The notes: generated by a model from the letters alone, not told the origin. A stretch of 33,139 bases of DNA from Candidatus Latescibacterota bacterium (GCA_020852055.1 JADZBP010000196.1:1-33139); one strand, 5' to 3'. Shown: positions 21,091 through 31,700, counted from the first letter of the stretch. Program-made: numbers and translations.

Positions 21091-24000
21091 ATGTATCAGC
21101 AACGCTACCTGGGGTGGTTGCCAAAGGGGATGAGCACACGCGGTCTGCTGGCCTGTCTGGTCTTACTGCTTTGGGCTCCGCTCCCGGCAAGGGCGCAGGC
21201 GACCAAGACCTGGGCTGCGGCTACGGACGGCCTGTGGTCCGATGCCTCCAAGTGGGTGCCTGTCGGGGTGCCGGGGCTCACCGATATCGTCGATCTCGGT
21301 GCGAGCGGTGCTCCTTATACCATTAATTTGCAAGGGGTAGTTTCGGTTGCCAAACTTACGATTGGCAATACAGCCACCCTGGTGGTGAACGGCAATCCCA
21401 CCAAAGGCAGTGCCCTGTTGCGGGTTGCCAGCGGCATCACCAATGCCGGCACCCTGCGCCTGGAGAGCAGCGGCGGGGCTCAGGCTTCCAGCATCCTGCT
21501 GACCGGCGGCACGCTGGTCAACACCGGTCTGCTGGAGGTCAATACCGGTTCCGGCGGCCAGCGCCTGATCACCGCCGACCTCAGCAACCAGGGCCAGGTC
21601 CAGATCAGCGCGCCGCTGACCTTCAACAAGGCCAACGGGATTTATCTCAACACCGGCTCCTGGGTCATCGCCGCCGGCCAGATCCTGACCATCACCAGCG
21701 GCAACCAGAGCTTCAACCAGAACAGCGGCATCCTGCAGGCCGACGGCGAGCTATCCCTGCGCAGCGCCACCTTCGGTTTTAATGGGGGCGCCATCCAGGG
21801 CAGCGGCGCGGTGCTGACCGCCGCCGCGCTGAATATCGGCCCGGCGGCCGGGGCCGGTTTGCTGACCCTGCGCGGCACCTGCACCCTGAACGGCAACGTG
21901 AGCGCCGCGCAGACCCTGTGGGTCAATGGCAGCCCGACCGGGGGCACCGGCTATCTGCGGGCCACCACCGGGTTCACCAATGCAGGTACCATCCGCCTGC
22001 AGAGCACCGGCGGCGTCTATGCCTCGAATATCCTGCTGACCAGCGGGGCGCTGGTGAACACCGGCACCATCGAGGTGAACGCCGGCACCGGCGGCCAGCG
22101 CCAGCTCACCGCCGACCTCAACAACCAGGGCACCCTGGCGATCAACACTCCCACGGTCTTCACCAAACCCAGCGGGGTTTACACCAACAGTGGCAGCCTG
22201 AACATCGCTTCCGGCCAGAGCCTGTCCATCGCCAGCAGCAGCCAGATCTTCAGCCAGAACGGCGGCACCCTCGACGCCCAGGGCGAGTTGCGGCTCACCG
22301 CTGTGCCCTTCAACTACAGCGGCGGCGAGGTGACCGGCAGCGGCCTGGTTTTCACCTCGTCGACGCTGAATCTGGGCTCCCTGTCCGGGGCCGGCACCTT
22401 TACCCTGCGGGGGGCCTGCAACCTGAGCGGCAACGTGGCCGGCAACCAGGTGTTGCTGGTCAAAGGCAGCGCGGCCGGCGGGCATGCGGTGCTGCGGATG
22501 GGCAGCAACGTCACCAACGAGGGCCTGATCCGCTTCGAGAGCAGCGACGGTTCCTACACCGCCAACCTGAGCGCCACCACGCCCACCGCCACCCTAACTA
22601 ACAAAGGGGTGGTCGAGGTGAACCCGGGCAGCGGCGGGCAGCGCCTGATCAGCGCCGATCTCGACAACCAGGGGGCCCTCAGTTTTAATGCCAGCACCCT
22701 GCTGAACAAGACCAACGGCAAGTACACCAATCGCGCGACGATGAGCATCGCCGCCGGGCGGACCCTGACCATCAACGGGGGCAACCAGGTCTTCAGCCAG
22801 AACGAGGGCACCCTGGCCATCGACGGCGCCTTCCAGGGTTCGGGCATCTCCTTCAGCTTCAACGGCGGCGCGAGCACCGGCAACCAGCCGGTGCTCAAGG
22901 CGGCGGCCCTCACCCTGGGGCCGGCCTCGGGCGCGGTGAACCTGGTCCTGCAGGGCGCTTCGGTACTCAAAAGCGACATCCGCCCCGACCAAGTCCTGTG
23001 GGTGAACGGCAGCCAGGCCGGGGTCAATGCCACGCTGCGGGCGGATGCCGGTTTCAGCAACGCCGGCACCATCCGCCTCGAAAGCACCGAGGGTCTCTAT
23101 ACCGCCAATCTTCTGGTGAGCGCCGGCGCGCTGGTGAACACCGGCTTGATCGCGGTGAACGCTGGTTCCGGTGGCCAGCGCCTGATTATGGCCAATCTGG
23201 ACAACCAGGGCCGTGTCGAGGTGAATACCCCCGCCACCTTCAGCAAGAGCGGCGGGGTGTACACCAATGCCGGTGAGTTCATCGTCGGGCCCGGTGGGTC
23301 GCTGGGCATCAGCGGCGGGCTGCAGGTGTTCAACCAGAACGACGGGGTGCTGCAGGCTGCCGGCGAGATGAAGCTGATGGGCATGACCTTCAACTTCAAC
23401 GGCGGGGCCATCGAAGGCAGCGGCCTGATGCCCACCAGCATCACCCTGAACATCGGCCCGGCGGCCGGCGGCGCGGCCTTCACCCTGCGCGGTTCCTGTC
23501 TGCTGGGCGGCAATGTGGGCCTGGGGCAGGTGCTGTGGGTGAACGGCAATCCGGTGGGGGGCGCCGCCCTCCTGCGCACCCTGAGCGGTTTCACCAACCG
23601 GGGCACCATCCGCCTGGAGAGCAGCGGCGGGGTCCTGGCGTCCAATCTGGTGGTGGCCAGCGGCGTGCTCACTAACCAGGGGCGCATCGAGGTGAACGCC
23701 GGTTCCGGCGGCCAGCGGCTGATCACCGCCGATCTGGACAACCAGGGAGTTTTCCGCAACAACGCCCAGCTTCAGTTGAGCAAGACCAACGGGGTCTACA
23801 CCAACTCGGATGGCGAGTTCAGGGTCGAGGCCGGCCAGCTGCTGACCATTGCGGGGGGCAGCCAGGTCTTCAACCAGAACGGCGGCGACCTGGTGGTCGA
23901 CGGCGACATGAACCTGAGCACCATGACCTTCAACATCAACGGCGGGGCGGTGCCCAGCAAGGCGCCGCTGCTCTACAACTGCGCCCTGAACTTTGGCTCG

Positions 24001-27000
24001 TCTGGCGCGGCTGCCGGCGTGGCCAACCTCAAGGTGCGCGGCCGTTGCAGCCTGATCGGCAATGTGGCGTCGGGCCAGACGATCTGGGTGAACGGCACCA
24101 CCGCCACCGACGCGGTGCTGACAGCGGCCAACGGGCTCACCAACCGCGGGCTCATCCGCCTGGAGAGCAGCGAAAGCCCGGTGGCCTCCAACCTGGTGGT
24201 CACCAACGGCACCCTGGTGAACGAGGGCACCATTGCGGCGAACAAGGGCTCGGGCGGCGGGCGCAGCATCCTCACCAACCTCGACAACCAGGGGCTGCTC
24301 GACATCAACACCCGTGCGGTGCTGAGCAAGTCGGCCAATGGGGTGTTCGCCAACAGCGGCAACATCGACATCGTCCCTCGGGACACCCTCACCATCAGCG
24401 TGGGCAGCTTCACCAACACCGAAGCGGGCCGGGTGAGCGGCGGCGGCGAACTGGTGTTCAGCCGGATCAACCTGGCGGGTACCGGGATCATCGCGGCCAA
24501 TGTGCAGTCGCACCAGACGAGTTTCAACCCCGGCCTGGGCGGGGCGGGTATGCTGCGCATCGAGGGTTCCTATCTGCAGTCGCCGACCAGTGAACTCAAT
24601 ATCCAGTTGGGCGGGTTGACCCCCGGGACCGAACACGACCAACTCCAGGTCACCGGCAGTGTCGCCCTCGACGGCAAACTCCGGATCAGTGCCATCAACG
24701 GCTACCAGCCCAACCCCTGCGATGCTTTTGCGGTGTTCACCTACGGATCGCAGGTGGTGCACGCCGTCGAGGACGGGGACGACGACCACGGGGGCTATCG
24801 CAGCGGGCAGTTCACCCCGGTCGAGGGTCTGAACCTGGGCGGCGACCGAGTGCTGCGGGCCAACTACCGCGCCACCGGTCTGGACCTGCTGGCGCGGGCG
24901 CCCTCGGCCAAGGTCAACATCATCCCCACCTCGCTCGCCGCGGCGGAAAGTGGCGGCGGCCAGCCGTACCGGGTCTGCCTCTCCGAGCAGCCCAACGCTG
25001 CCGTGAGGGTGGCGCCGGCGCCGGATCTGCAGGTGGCGGTGACGCCGCCCGAATTGACCTTTGCAGCGGCGGCCTGGGGTGCGGTGCAGGACTTCGCGGT
25101 GAGTGCGATCGACGATCCGGTGTACGAAGGGGCCCACCAAGGCACTATCACCCACGCCGTGTCTAGTGGCGACGCGCGTTTCAACGGTGCGCCGGTGGGC
25201 CGGGTGGAGGTGCAGATCGAGGACAACGACGCCCAGCCCACCCTTTCGGTTGCCGACCTGGCGCTGGACGAGGGCAATACCGGCAATACTGTGGCCAGTT
25301 TTGTCGTCTCCCTCTCCAACCCGAGCGCCGTTGCAGTCCAGGCCGATTTTACCACCACCGACGGCAGCGCCCAGGCCGGCAGTGATTACCTGGCAGGATC
25401 CGGAGTGGTTACCTTTGCGCCGCTGGAAACCAGCAAGTCGTTCGACGTTCTAGTCCAGGGCGAGCGGGTGTACGAGGGGGATGAGAACCTTCTGGTCGAC
25501 CTGCACAACGCGGTCAACGGCACCATCGCCGACGGGCAGGGCGTGGGGACCATCCGCAACGACGACGCCCAGCCCTCGCTGAGCATCGGCGATGTGTCGG
25601 TGGCCGAGGGTAACGGCGGCGCGGCGGTGGTCAGTTTTCCGGTGACCCTCTCCAACCCCAGCAGCCAGACCCTCAGCGTGGAGTACCTCACCACCGACGG
25701 CAGCGCCCAGGCCGGCAGCGATTATGTCGGTGATGCCGGCAGTCTCTCCTTCGATCCCCTCGAGACCAGCAAGATGGTGAGTGTGGTGGTGCAGGGGGAG
25801 CAGGTATACGAGAACGACGAAACCTTCCTGGTCAACCTGCACGACGCGGTCAATGGCACCCTCGCCGATGGCCAGGGGGTGGGAACCATCGTCAACGACG
25901 ACGCCCTGCCGACCCTGGACCTCGCCGATGTGCTGGTGGCCGAGGGCAACAGCGGGGCGACGGAGGCCACCTTCACGGTGACCCTGTCCAATCCCAGCAG
26001 CCAGTCCCTGAGCGTGGGCTATACCACTGCCGACGGCAGCGCCCAGGCCCCGGCCGATTATGTGGCGGGCAGCGGTGTGGTGGCGTTTGCGCCACTCGAA
26101 CTCAGCAAGACCTTCAGCGTGCCGGTGGTCGGGGATCTGGTGTACGAAGCGGACGAAACCTTCGCGGTGGATTTGCGCGACCCGGTCAACGGGGTGCTGG
26201 GCAAGACCCGGGGCATTGCGACCATCAGCAACGACGACGAGGTGCCGGTGCTCGCCATTGGCGATGTGTCGGTGACCGAGGGCGACGCCGGCACCGTGGC
26301 GGCGGCATTCATCCTGACCCTGTCCACCCCCAGCAGCCAGCCGGTGCAGGTGGCCTATGCGACTGCCGACGGCAGCGCCGGGGCGCCGGCCGATTATACG
26401 GCGGCCAGCGGCACGGTGGAGTTTGCGCCGCTGGAGACCAGCAAGATCCTCAGCGTGCCGGTGGTCGGCGACCTGCTCAACGAGGCGGGTGAGACCTTCG
26501 TGGTGAACCTCTCCACTCCGGTCAATACCACGCTGGCCGACGCCCAGGGGGTGGCAACTATCGCCGACAACGATCCGCAGCCGGTGCTCACCATTGCCGA
26601 TCTGGTGGTGAGCGAGGGCAACGGCGGGGCCACCATGGCATCGTTCACCGTAAACCTTTCGGCACCGAGTGGACGCTTGGTGAGTGTGGGTTACGCCACT
26701 GCCGACGGCAGTGCCCAGGCCCCGGCCGACTACCTGGCGGCCAGCGGCACGGTGCAGTTCGCCCCGTCGGAAACCAGCCGAACCATCGCGATCCAGATCA
26801 ATGGCGATCTGCTTGACGAGCCGGACGAGGGGCTGGTGCTCAACCTCACCAATGCCGTCAATGCCGGGTTCGGCGACAGCCAGGCCTTGCTCACCATTGC
26901 CGACGACGATGCCCCGCCGGCCCTGGGTATCGCCGATGTGGCGGTGGCCGAGGGCAATAGTGGCACCAAGCAACTGGTGTTCACCGTAAGCCTTTCGGCT

Positions 27001-28638
27001 CCCAGCGGCCGGCAGGTGAGTGTGGGTTATACCACCGCCGACGGCAGCGCCCAGACCCCGAGTGACTACCTGGTGGCCAGCGGCACCCTGGTGTTTGCGC
27101 CTCTGGAGACCAGCAAGACCTTGGCGGTGCAGATCAACGGCGACCTGCTCGACGAGGCAGACGAAACCCTGGTGGCGAACCTGGACCTGCCGGTCAATGC
27201 CACCCTGGCCGACGGGCAGGGCATTGGCACCATCGCCGACGATGACCTGCCGCCGGCACTCAGCGCCAGCGATGCCAGCGAGTTGGAGGGCGACAGCGGC
27301 ACCAAGCAACTGGTGTTCACCGTGAGCCTATCCGCACCCAGCGGCCGGGCCGTGAGTGTCAACTGGGCCACGGCCAACGGCACGGCCCTGGCCGGCAGCG
27401 ATTATACGGCCGCCAGCGGCACCCTGAGTTTTGCCGCCGGCGAAGCCAGCAAGACCGTGGCCGTGCTGATCACCGGCGAAGTGGCCAACGAACCCAATGA
27501 AACCGTGTTGCTGAACCTGAGCGCGCCGGTGAATGCGGTGCTCGGCGACGGCCAGGGCACCGGCACCATCGTCAACGACGACGCGCCGCCGGCCCTGAGC
27601 GTCAACGACCTTGCCGTGGTCGAGGGCAACAGCGGCACCAAGCAGCTGGTGTTCACGGTGAGTATGTCCTTCCCCGGCGGCCGGGTGGCGAGTGTGAACT
27701 GGGCCACGGCCAACGGCACCGCCCTGGCGGGCAGCGATTATACAGCCGCCAGCGGGACCCTGAGTTTTGCGGTCGGCGAGACCAGCAAGACCCTCAGTGT
27801 GACCCTCAAGGGGGACCTGGCCAACGAGCCCAACGAGACCTTCCTGGTCAACCTCTCCAACCCGGTGAACGCCGTGCTCGCCGACGGTCAGGGCATCGGC
27901 ACCATCCTCACCGATGACCACGCGCCCGAGGTCTCCCTGGCAGCACCCAGTGCTACCTACCTGTGGCCGGCCAATCACAAACTGGTCAATATCCAGATCC
28001 TCGGGCTCACTGATGTGGACGGCGACTCGCTGAGGGTGTTGATCACCAAGATCACCCAGGACGAGTCGGTGTACGGTTCGGGCAGCGGCAAGAAGACCGG
28101 CCCGGACGGGGCCGGCATCGGCACGGCGGTGGCCCAGGTGCGCGCCGAACGCGAGGGCAACGGCAACGGGCGGGTGTACGAGATCTCCTTTACGGTTTCC
28201 GATGGCCACGAAGGTGGGTTGGTCGCCGGCAGGGTCAAGGTCGGTGTGCCGCACGACCAGGGCGGCGACGAGTGTGTCGACGACGGCCAGCGGTACAACT
28301 CCGTTACCGGCGGTCTCGAAGGGGCGGCGGCCAAGGTGGCGGCTGATCTGAGTGGGGGAGACGAGGGTTTCGGGGTCGGCAACTATCCCAACCCCTTCAA
28401 TCCCTCGACCACCATCGTCTACACCCTGGCCGAGGAGGCTGCGGTGCGCCTGGCGGTCTACAATATGCTGGGGCAACTGGTGAAGGTGCTGGTCGAAGAG
28501 GTGCAGGCGCCCGGCAGTTACGACATGGAATGGGACAGCACCGACGAGCTGGGGGACCAGGTGGGGGCAGGCATCTATTTCTACCGGCTGGAGGCCGGCC
28601 CGCGGGTGGCCACCGGCAAGATGCTGCTGGCCAGATAA
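21091..28638 (+). CDS. Giant T9SS-secreted repeat protein with Calx-beta domains
   Basis: About 2,515 residues. A signal peptide (STRGLLACLVLLLWAPLPARA, mature end near AQA) is followed by a W--A--W-P-G-P---D entry segment, then six ~179-residue beta-rich repeats (about 96-1160) marked by LWVNG, GTIRLES, GSGGQRLI and FNQN motifs. A connecting domain (about 1160-1380) leads to eight Calx-beta domains (about 1382-2277), a domain with LWPANHKLVNIQILG and RAEREGNGNGRVYEI (about 2278-2400), and a T9SS type A sorting domain (about 2431-2515). Calx-beta domains bind Ca2+ and occur in adhesins, so a surface adhesin or matrix protein is likely. The start is uncertain: ATG 21091 is preferred, ATG 21130 is also possible, and the frame is open to 20929. 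The promoter lies upstream. Confidence 0.9.
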   Translation: MYQQRYLGWLPKGMSTRGLLACLVLLLWAPLPARAQATKTWAAATDGLWSDASKWVPVGVPGLTDIVDLGASGAPYTINLQGVVSVAKLTIGNTATLVVNGNPTKGSALLRVASGITNAGTLRLESSGGAQASSILLTGGTLVNTGLLEVNTGSGGQRLITADLSNQGQVQISAPLTFNKANGIYLNTGSWVIAAGQILTITSGNQSFNQNSGILQADGELSLRSATFGFNGGAIQGSGAVLTAAALNIGPAAGAGLLTLRGTCTLNGNVSAAQTLWVNGSPTGGTGYLRATTGFTNAGTIRLQSTGGVYASNILLTSGALVNTGTIEVNAGTGGQRQLTADLNNQGTLAINTPTVFTKPSGVYTNSGSLNIASGQSLSIASSSQIFSQNGGTLDAQGELRLTAVPFNYSGGEVTGSGLVFTSSTLNLGSLSGAGTFTLRGACNLSGNVAGNQVLLVKGSAAGGHAVLRMGSNVTNEGLIRFESSDGSYTANLSATTPTATLTNKGVVEVNPGSGGQRLISADLDNQGALSFNASTLLNKTNGKYTNRATMSIAAGRTLTINGGNQVFSQNEGTLAIDGAFQGSGISFSFNGGASTGNQPVLKAAALTLGPASGAVNLVLQGASVLKSDIRPDQVLWVNGSQAGVNATLRADAGFSNAGTIRLESTEGLYTANLLVSAGALVNTGLIAVNAGSGGQRLIMANLDNQGRVEVNTPATFSKSGGVYTNAGEFIVGPGGSLGISGGLQVFNQNDGVLQAAGEMKLMGMTFNFNGGAIEGSGLMPTSITLNIGPAAGGAAFTLRGSCLLGGNVGLGQVLWVNGNPVGGAALLRTLSGFTNRGTIRLESSGGVLASNLVVASGVLTNQGRIEVNAGSGGQRLITADLDNQGVFRNNAQLQLSKTNGVYTNSDGEFRVEAGQLLTIAGGSQVFNQNGGDLVVDGDMNLSTMTFNINGGAVPSKAPLLYNCALNFGSSGAAAGVANLKVRGRCSLIGNVASGQTIWVNGTTATDAVLTAANGLTNRGLIRLESSESPVASNLVVTNGTLVNEGTIAANKGSGGGRSILTNLDNQGLLDINTRAVLSKSANGVFANSGNIDIVPRDTLTISVGSFTNTEAGRVSGGGELVFSRINLAGTGIIAANVQSHQTSFNPGLGGAGMLRIEGSYLQSPTSELNIQLGGLTPGTEHDQLQVTGSVALDGKLRISAINGYQPNPCDAFAVFTYGSQVVHAVEDGDDDHGGYRSGQFTPVEGLNLGGDRVLRANYRATGLDLLARAPSAKVNIIPTSLAAAESGGGQPYRVCLSEQPNAAVRVAPAPDLQVAVTPPELTFAAAAWGAVQDFAVSAIDDPVYEGAHQGTITHAVSSGDARFNGAPVGRVEVQIEDNDAQPTLSVADLALDEGNTGNTVASFVVSLSNPSAVAVQADFTTTDGSAQAGSDYLAGSGVVTFAPLETSKSFDVLVQGERVYEGDENLLVDLHNAVNGTIADGQGVGTIRNDDAQPSLSIGDVSVAEGNGGAAVVSFPVTLSNPSSQTLSVEYLTTDGSAQAGSDYVGDAGSLSFDPLETSKMVSVVVQGEQVYENDETFLVNLHDAVNGTLADGQGVGTIVNDDALPTLDLADVLVAEGNSGATEATFTVTLSNPSSQSLSVGYTTADGSAQAPADYVAGSGVVAFAPLELSKTFSVPVVGDLVYEADETFAVDLRDPVNGVLGKTRGIATISNDDEVPVLAIGDVSVTEGDAGTVAAAFILTLSTPSSQPVQVAYATADGSAGAPADYTAASGTVEFAPLETSKILSVPVVGDLLNEAGETFVVNLSTPVNTTLADAQGVATIADNDPQPVLTIADLVVSEGNGGATMASFTVNLSAPSGRLVSVGYATADGSAQAPADYLAASGTVQFAPSETSRTIAIQINGDLLDEPDEGLVLNLTNAVNAGFGDSQALLTIADDDAPPALGIADVAVAEGNSGTKQLVFTVSLSAPSGRQVSVGYTTADGSAQTPSDYLVASGTLVFAPLETSKTLAVQINGDLLDEADETLVANLDLPVNATLADGQGIGTIADDDLPPALSASDASELEGDSGTKQLVFTVSLSAPSGRAVSVNWATANGTALAGSDYTAASGTLSFAAGEASKTVAVLITGEVANEPNETVLLNLSAPVNAVLGDGQGTGTIVNDDAPPALSVNDLAVVEGNSGTKQLVFTVSMSFPGGRVASVNWATANGTALAGSDYTAASGTLSFAVGETSKTLSVTLKGDLANEPNETFLVNLSNPVNAVLADGQGIGTILTDDHAPEVSLAAPSATYLWPANHKLVNIQILGLTDVDGDSLRVLITKITQDESVYGSGSGKKTGPDGAGIGTAVAQVRAEREGNGNGRVYEISFTVSDGHEGGLVAGRVKVGVPHDQGGDECVDDGQRYNSVTGGLEGAAAKVAADLSGGDEGFGVGNYPNPFNPSTTIVYTLAEEAAVRLAVYNMLGQLVKVLVEEVQAPGSYDMEWDSTDELGDQVGAGIYFYRLEAGPRVATGKMLLAR
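21376..24560 (+). repeat. Six tandem ~179-residue coding repeats
   Basis: Six units of about 537 bases occupy the N-terminal part of the first giant protein. Using the codon for Gln in the G-GGQR motif as anchor, the copies lie at 21559, 22096, 22639, 23176, 23713 and 24259, spaced 537, 543, 537, 537 and 546 bases. Shared blocks are LWVNG, TNAGTIRLESSGG, GSGGQRLI-ADLDNQG, K-NGVYTN, Q-FNQNGG, FNFNGGA and LNIGPAAG. The sixth copy is the most diverged (Gly replaces Gln). The pattern suggests a beta-helix or solenoid stalk. Confidence 0.88.
25234..27921 (+). repeat. Eight Calx-beta domains at an exact 336-base period
   Basis: Units start at 25234, 25570, 25906, 26242, 26578, 26914, 27250 and 27586, each exactly 336 bases (112 residues) with no indel. 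Each reads P-L-I-DV-V-EGN-G, then SY-TADGSA-A--DY-A-SGT--FAP-E-SK, ETF-VNL--PVNA-LADGQG and I-NDD. A weaker Calx-like unit precedes the array (about 24910-25233). The last three share GTKQLVFTVS, and the last two are also alike over NWATANGTALAGSDYTAASG. Confidence 0.93.
28381..28635 (+). other. T9SS type A C-terminal sorting domain (within the first giant gene)
   Basis: The last 85 residues start NYPNPFNPSTTIVYTL and continue with LAVYNMLGQLVKVLVEE, W-D-TDELG, GAGIYFYRLEAG and GKMLLAR. This is the standard Por-secretion sorting domain of FCB bacteria. It directs passage through the T9SS pore and is normally cleaved and replaced by a membrane anchor. Confidence 0.95.
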
Positions 28639-28643
28639 CAGCA

Positions 28644-28710
28644 GCGCGCCGCCGCCAACCGTTCCGGAGCCCGACAAGGGTACCTGCCGGGCTTTGGGGG
28701 CGCGATTTTT
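28644..28710 (+). terminator. Weak terminator-like structure between the giant genes
   Basis: GCGCGCC (28644-28650) can pair with GGCGCG (28699-28704), with an inner AGCCCG/CGGGCT stem, followed by ATTTTT. The outer stem is far apart, so it may only partly terminate. The rest of the 111-base gap shows no clear promoter; the second giant gene may depend on read-through. Confidence 0.35.
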
Positions 28711-28749
28711 CATCTACTCAAGACCACCTTCAAGCAGACAGGTTTGGTG

Positions 28750-31700
28750 ATGGCAAAGGCAGAGAACAAGCCGGGATATCGGGGTTTCCGGTCGGTGGCC
28801 GGCAAGGTGCTCGGGCGGGTGCGCTTTCTGGCAGCAGTGGTGCTGGCGGCAGGTTTCTGGGCGCCGCTGGCCGCTTCGGCCGCCACCCTCAGCGTGAGTG
28901 ACACCACGATCGTGGAAGGGAGCAGCACGGTAAATGTGCGCTTCCGGATCACGCTGTCGGCGCCGGTCCCTCAGGCGGTTACGGTCAATGCCTCCACCGC
29001 CGACGGCACTGCTAAGGTCGGCGAGGACTACGAGGCCTGGAGCGGCACCTTGACCATTCCCGCCAACCAGACCGAGATCGTGGTTACCCTCTCGACCTTC
29101 GGCGACCAGATCGACGAGGACGATGAGACCTATACCCTGAACCTCTCCAACCCGGTGAACGCCACCATCGCCGACGGCCAGGGCGTGTGCCTGATCCTCG
29201 ACGATGACAACCCGCCCTCGCTCCAGGTCAGCGATTCCCCTCTGCGGGCGGAAAATGCGGGGCCGGCGCCCTTTACCGTGACCTTGTCCCGCAGCAGCGC
29301 CAAGGTGGTGAAGGTCGACTACGCCACGGCCAACGGCACCGCCCTGGCTGGCAGCGACTACACCGCCGGCAGCGGCACCCTCACCTTCAATCCCGGCGAG
29401 ACCACCAAGACCCTCCAGGTAGGTTTCATCGACGATACCCTCGATGAAATCGACGAGGAGTACCTCGTCAATATCGCCAACCCCGTGAACGCCACTATTC
29501 TCCGCAGCCAGGGCAAGGGCAAGATCGCCGACAACGACCTGCCGCCGGCGGTGAGCATCGGCGACGTGGCGGTGGATGAAGGCAGCGGGCAGGCGGTGTT
29601 CACGCTTACCCTCTCGGGGCCCAGCACCAAGACCACCAGTGTGCGTTTTGCCACTGCCGACGGGACTGCGGCCCTGACCAGCGATTACACCGCCAACAAC
29701 GGCACCGTGACCTTCGCTCCCGGCGAGACGAGCAAGACCTTTTCCGTGGCCCTCACCGACGACAGCGTCGACGAGCCGGACGAGACCTTCTTCGTCAATC
29801 TGAGCACGGCGGTGGAACTCACCATTCAGGATAACCAGGCGCTGGCCACCATCCTGGACAATGACGCGGTGCCGGTGATCACCATCGGCGACATGGCGGT
29901 GATCGAGGGGGATACCGGGGTGCGCAATATCACCTTCACGGTCAGCATTGCCGGGACGAGTGTGAATACGGTCCGGGTGAATTACGCCACGGTCGATGGG
30001 TCGGCGATCAGCACCGCAGCCCAGGGCCAGGACTACGAAGGCGCCAGTGCCCAATTGACCTTCCTGCCGGGCGAGTCGAGCAAGATCATCACCCTCTCGG
30101 TCTACGGCGACCGGGTCGATGAACCCAATATCGAGGATTTCTACGTCAACCTGAGCAGCCCGGTCAACGGCACCATCGGCGATGGCCAGGCCCGGGGGCG
30201 GATCATCGACAACGACGGGCCGCCCGAGTTGGTGGTGGCCGACACCACGATCAGTGAAAGCGGAACCCTGGCGCGTATCACCGTGAACCTGGTGCCCTTC
30301 AGCAGTTACCGGGTGCGGGTCGACTATCACACCGAGGATCGCAGCGCCCGGGCCGGCAGCGACTACACCCCGGTCAGCGGCGTCCTGAACATCGCCGCAG
30401 GCGACTCGGTGGCGGTGATCTCGGTGCCGGTGAACAACGACGCGCTCGACGAAGCCGACGAGGTGTTCGCCCTGGTCCTGAGCAACCCGGACAGCGCGAT
30501 CTTCGGGGATGCCGAGGGACTGGCCACCCTGATCGACGACGACCCGGCGCCCGCCCTCAGCATCGCCGACCTGAGCCCCGACGAGCCGGCAGAGGGAGCG
30601 GCACCCCTGGCGGCGCTCTTCGCGGTTTCCCTGTCGGCCCCCAGCGGGCAGGAGCTGCGGGTCGATTACGCCACGGCCAATGGCAGCGCGGTGGCCGGCG
30701 CCCTTCAGGGCAGCGGCGATTTCGACGCCAGCAGCGGCACCCTGGTTTTTGCGGCCGGGGAGACCACCAAGACCCTGGCGGTGAACATCAACCCCGACGG
30801 TTTGTTCGAGGGCCAGGAGCAGTTCCTGGTCAATCTGAGCAATCCGGTCAATGCCACTCTCGCCGACGCCCAGGCGCAGGCGGCGATCCGCGACTACGAC
30901 CTGCCGCCGTCCATCTCGGTGGCCGACCTGAGCCTCGATGAAGGCAATGCCGGCACCACCAATGCGCTCTTTGTTGTGGCCCTGTCCAAGGCCAGCGGCC
31001 AGCCGGTGAGCGTCGCCTATGCGACCAACACCGGCACCGCCGATGGCGCCGACTTCAGCCCTGCCACCGGCGTCCTGCAGTTCGCGCCGGGGGTGACCAG
31101 CCAGATCGTCCGGGTGACGATCAACAGCGATGGGATTTACGAGGCCGACGAGGCCTTCACCCTGTCGCTGGCCAGCCCGGTCAATGCCACCTTCGCCGAC
31201 AACGAGGCGACGGCCACCCTGCGCAATGACGACGCCCTGCCCCAGGTGACCATCGGCGATGCCAGCCTCGGTGAGGAGCGGGCCGGGATCGACGCGCTCG
31301 AGTTTGCGCTGACCCTGTCCAATCCGAGCAGCTTCCCGGTGAGTGTGGCCCTGGAGACTGCCGACGGCACGGCCCAGGCCAACAGCGACTATCTGCCCGG
31401 CGGCGAGGTGCTGGTTTTTGCCCCGGGCGAAACCAGCAAGACCTTCCGCGTGCAGGTGGTGGGCGACAATTCCTCCGAGGCGGACGAGACCTTCTTCGTC
31501 AACTTGGGCACGCCGACCAATGCCACCCTGGCCGACGACCAGGGCCTTGGGACCATCATCAACGACGACACCAACCTGCCGCCGGTGGCGGTGGCGGACG
31601 TGGTGCGCACGGACGAAGACGCCGCCCTGACCGTGGATCTGCGCCGCAACGACACCGACGCCGACGGCGATGCCCTGGCGGTGAGTGTGGGCCAGGACGG

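Noticed and set aside
22594-25155. 853-codon open frame on the minus strand opposite the first giant gene
   Set aside because: Antisense shadow of the N-terminal repeats with low-complexity composition and no recognisable domain or start context.
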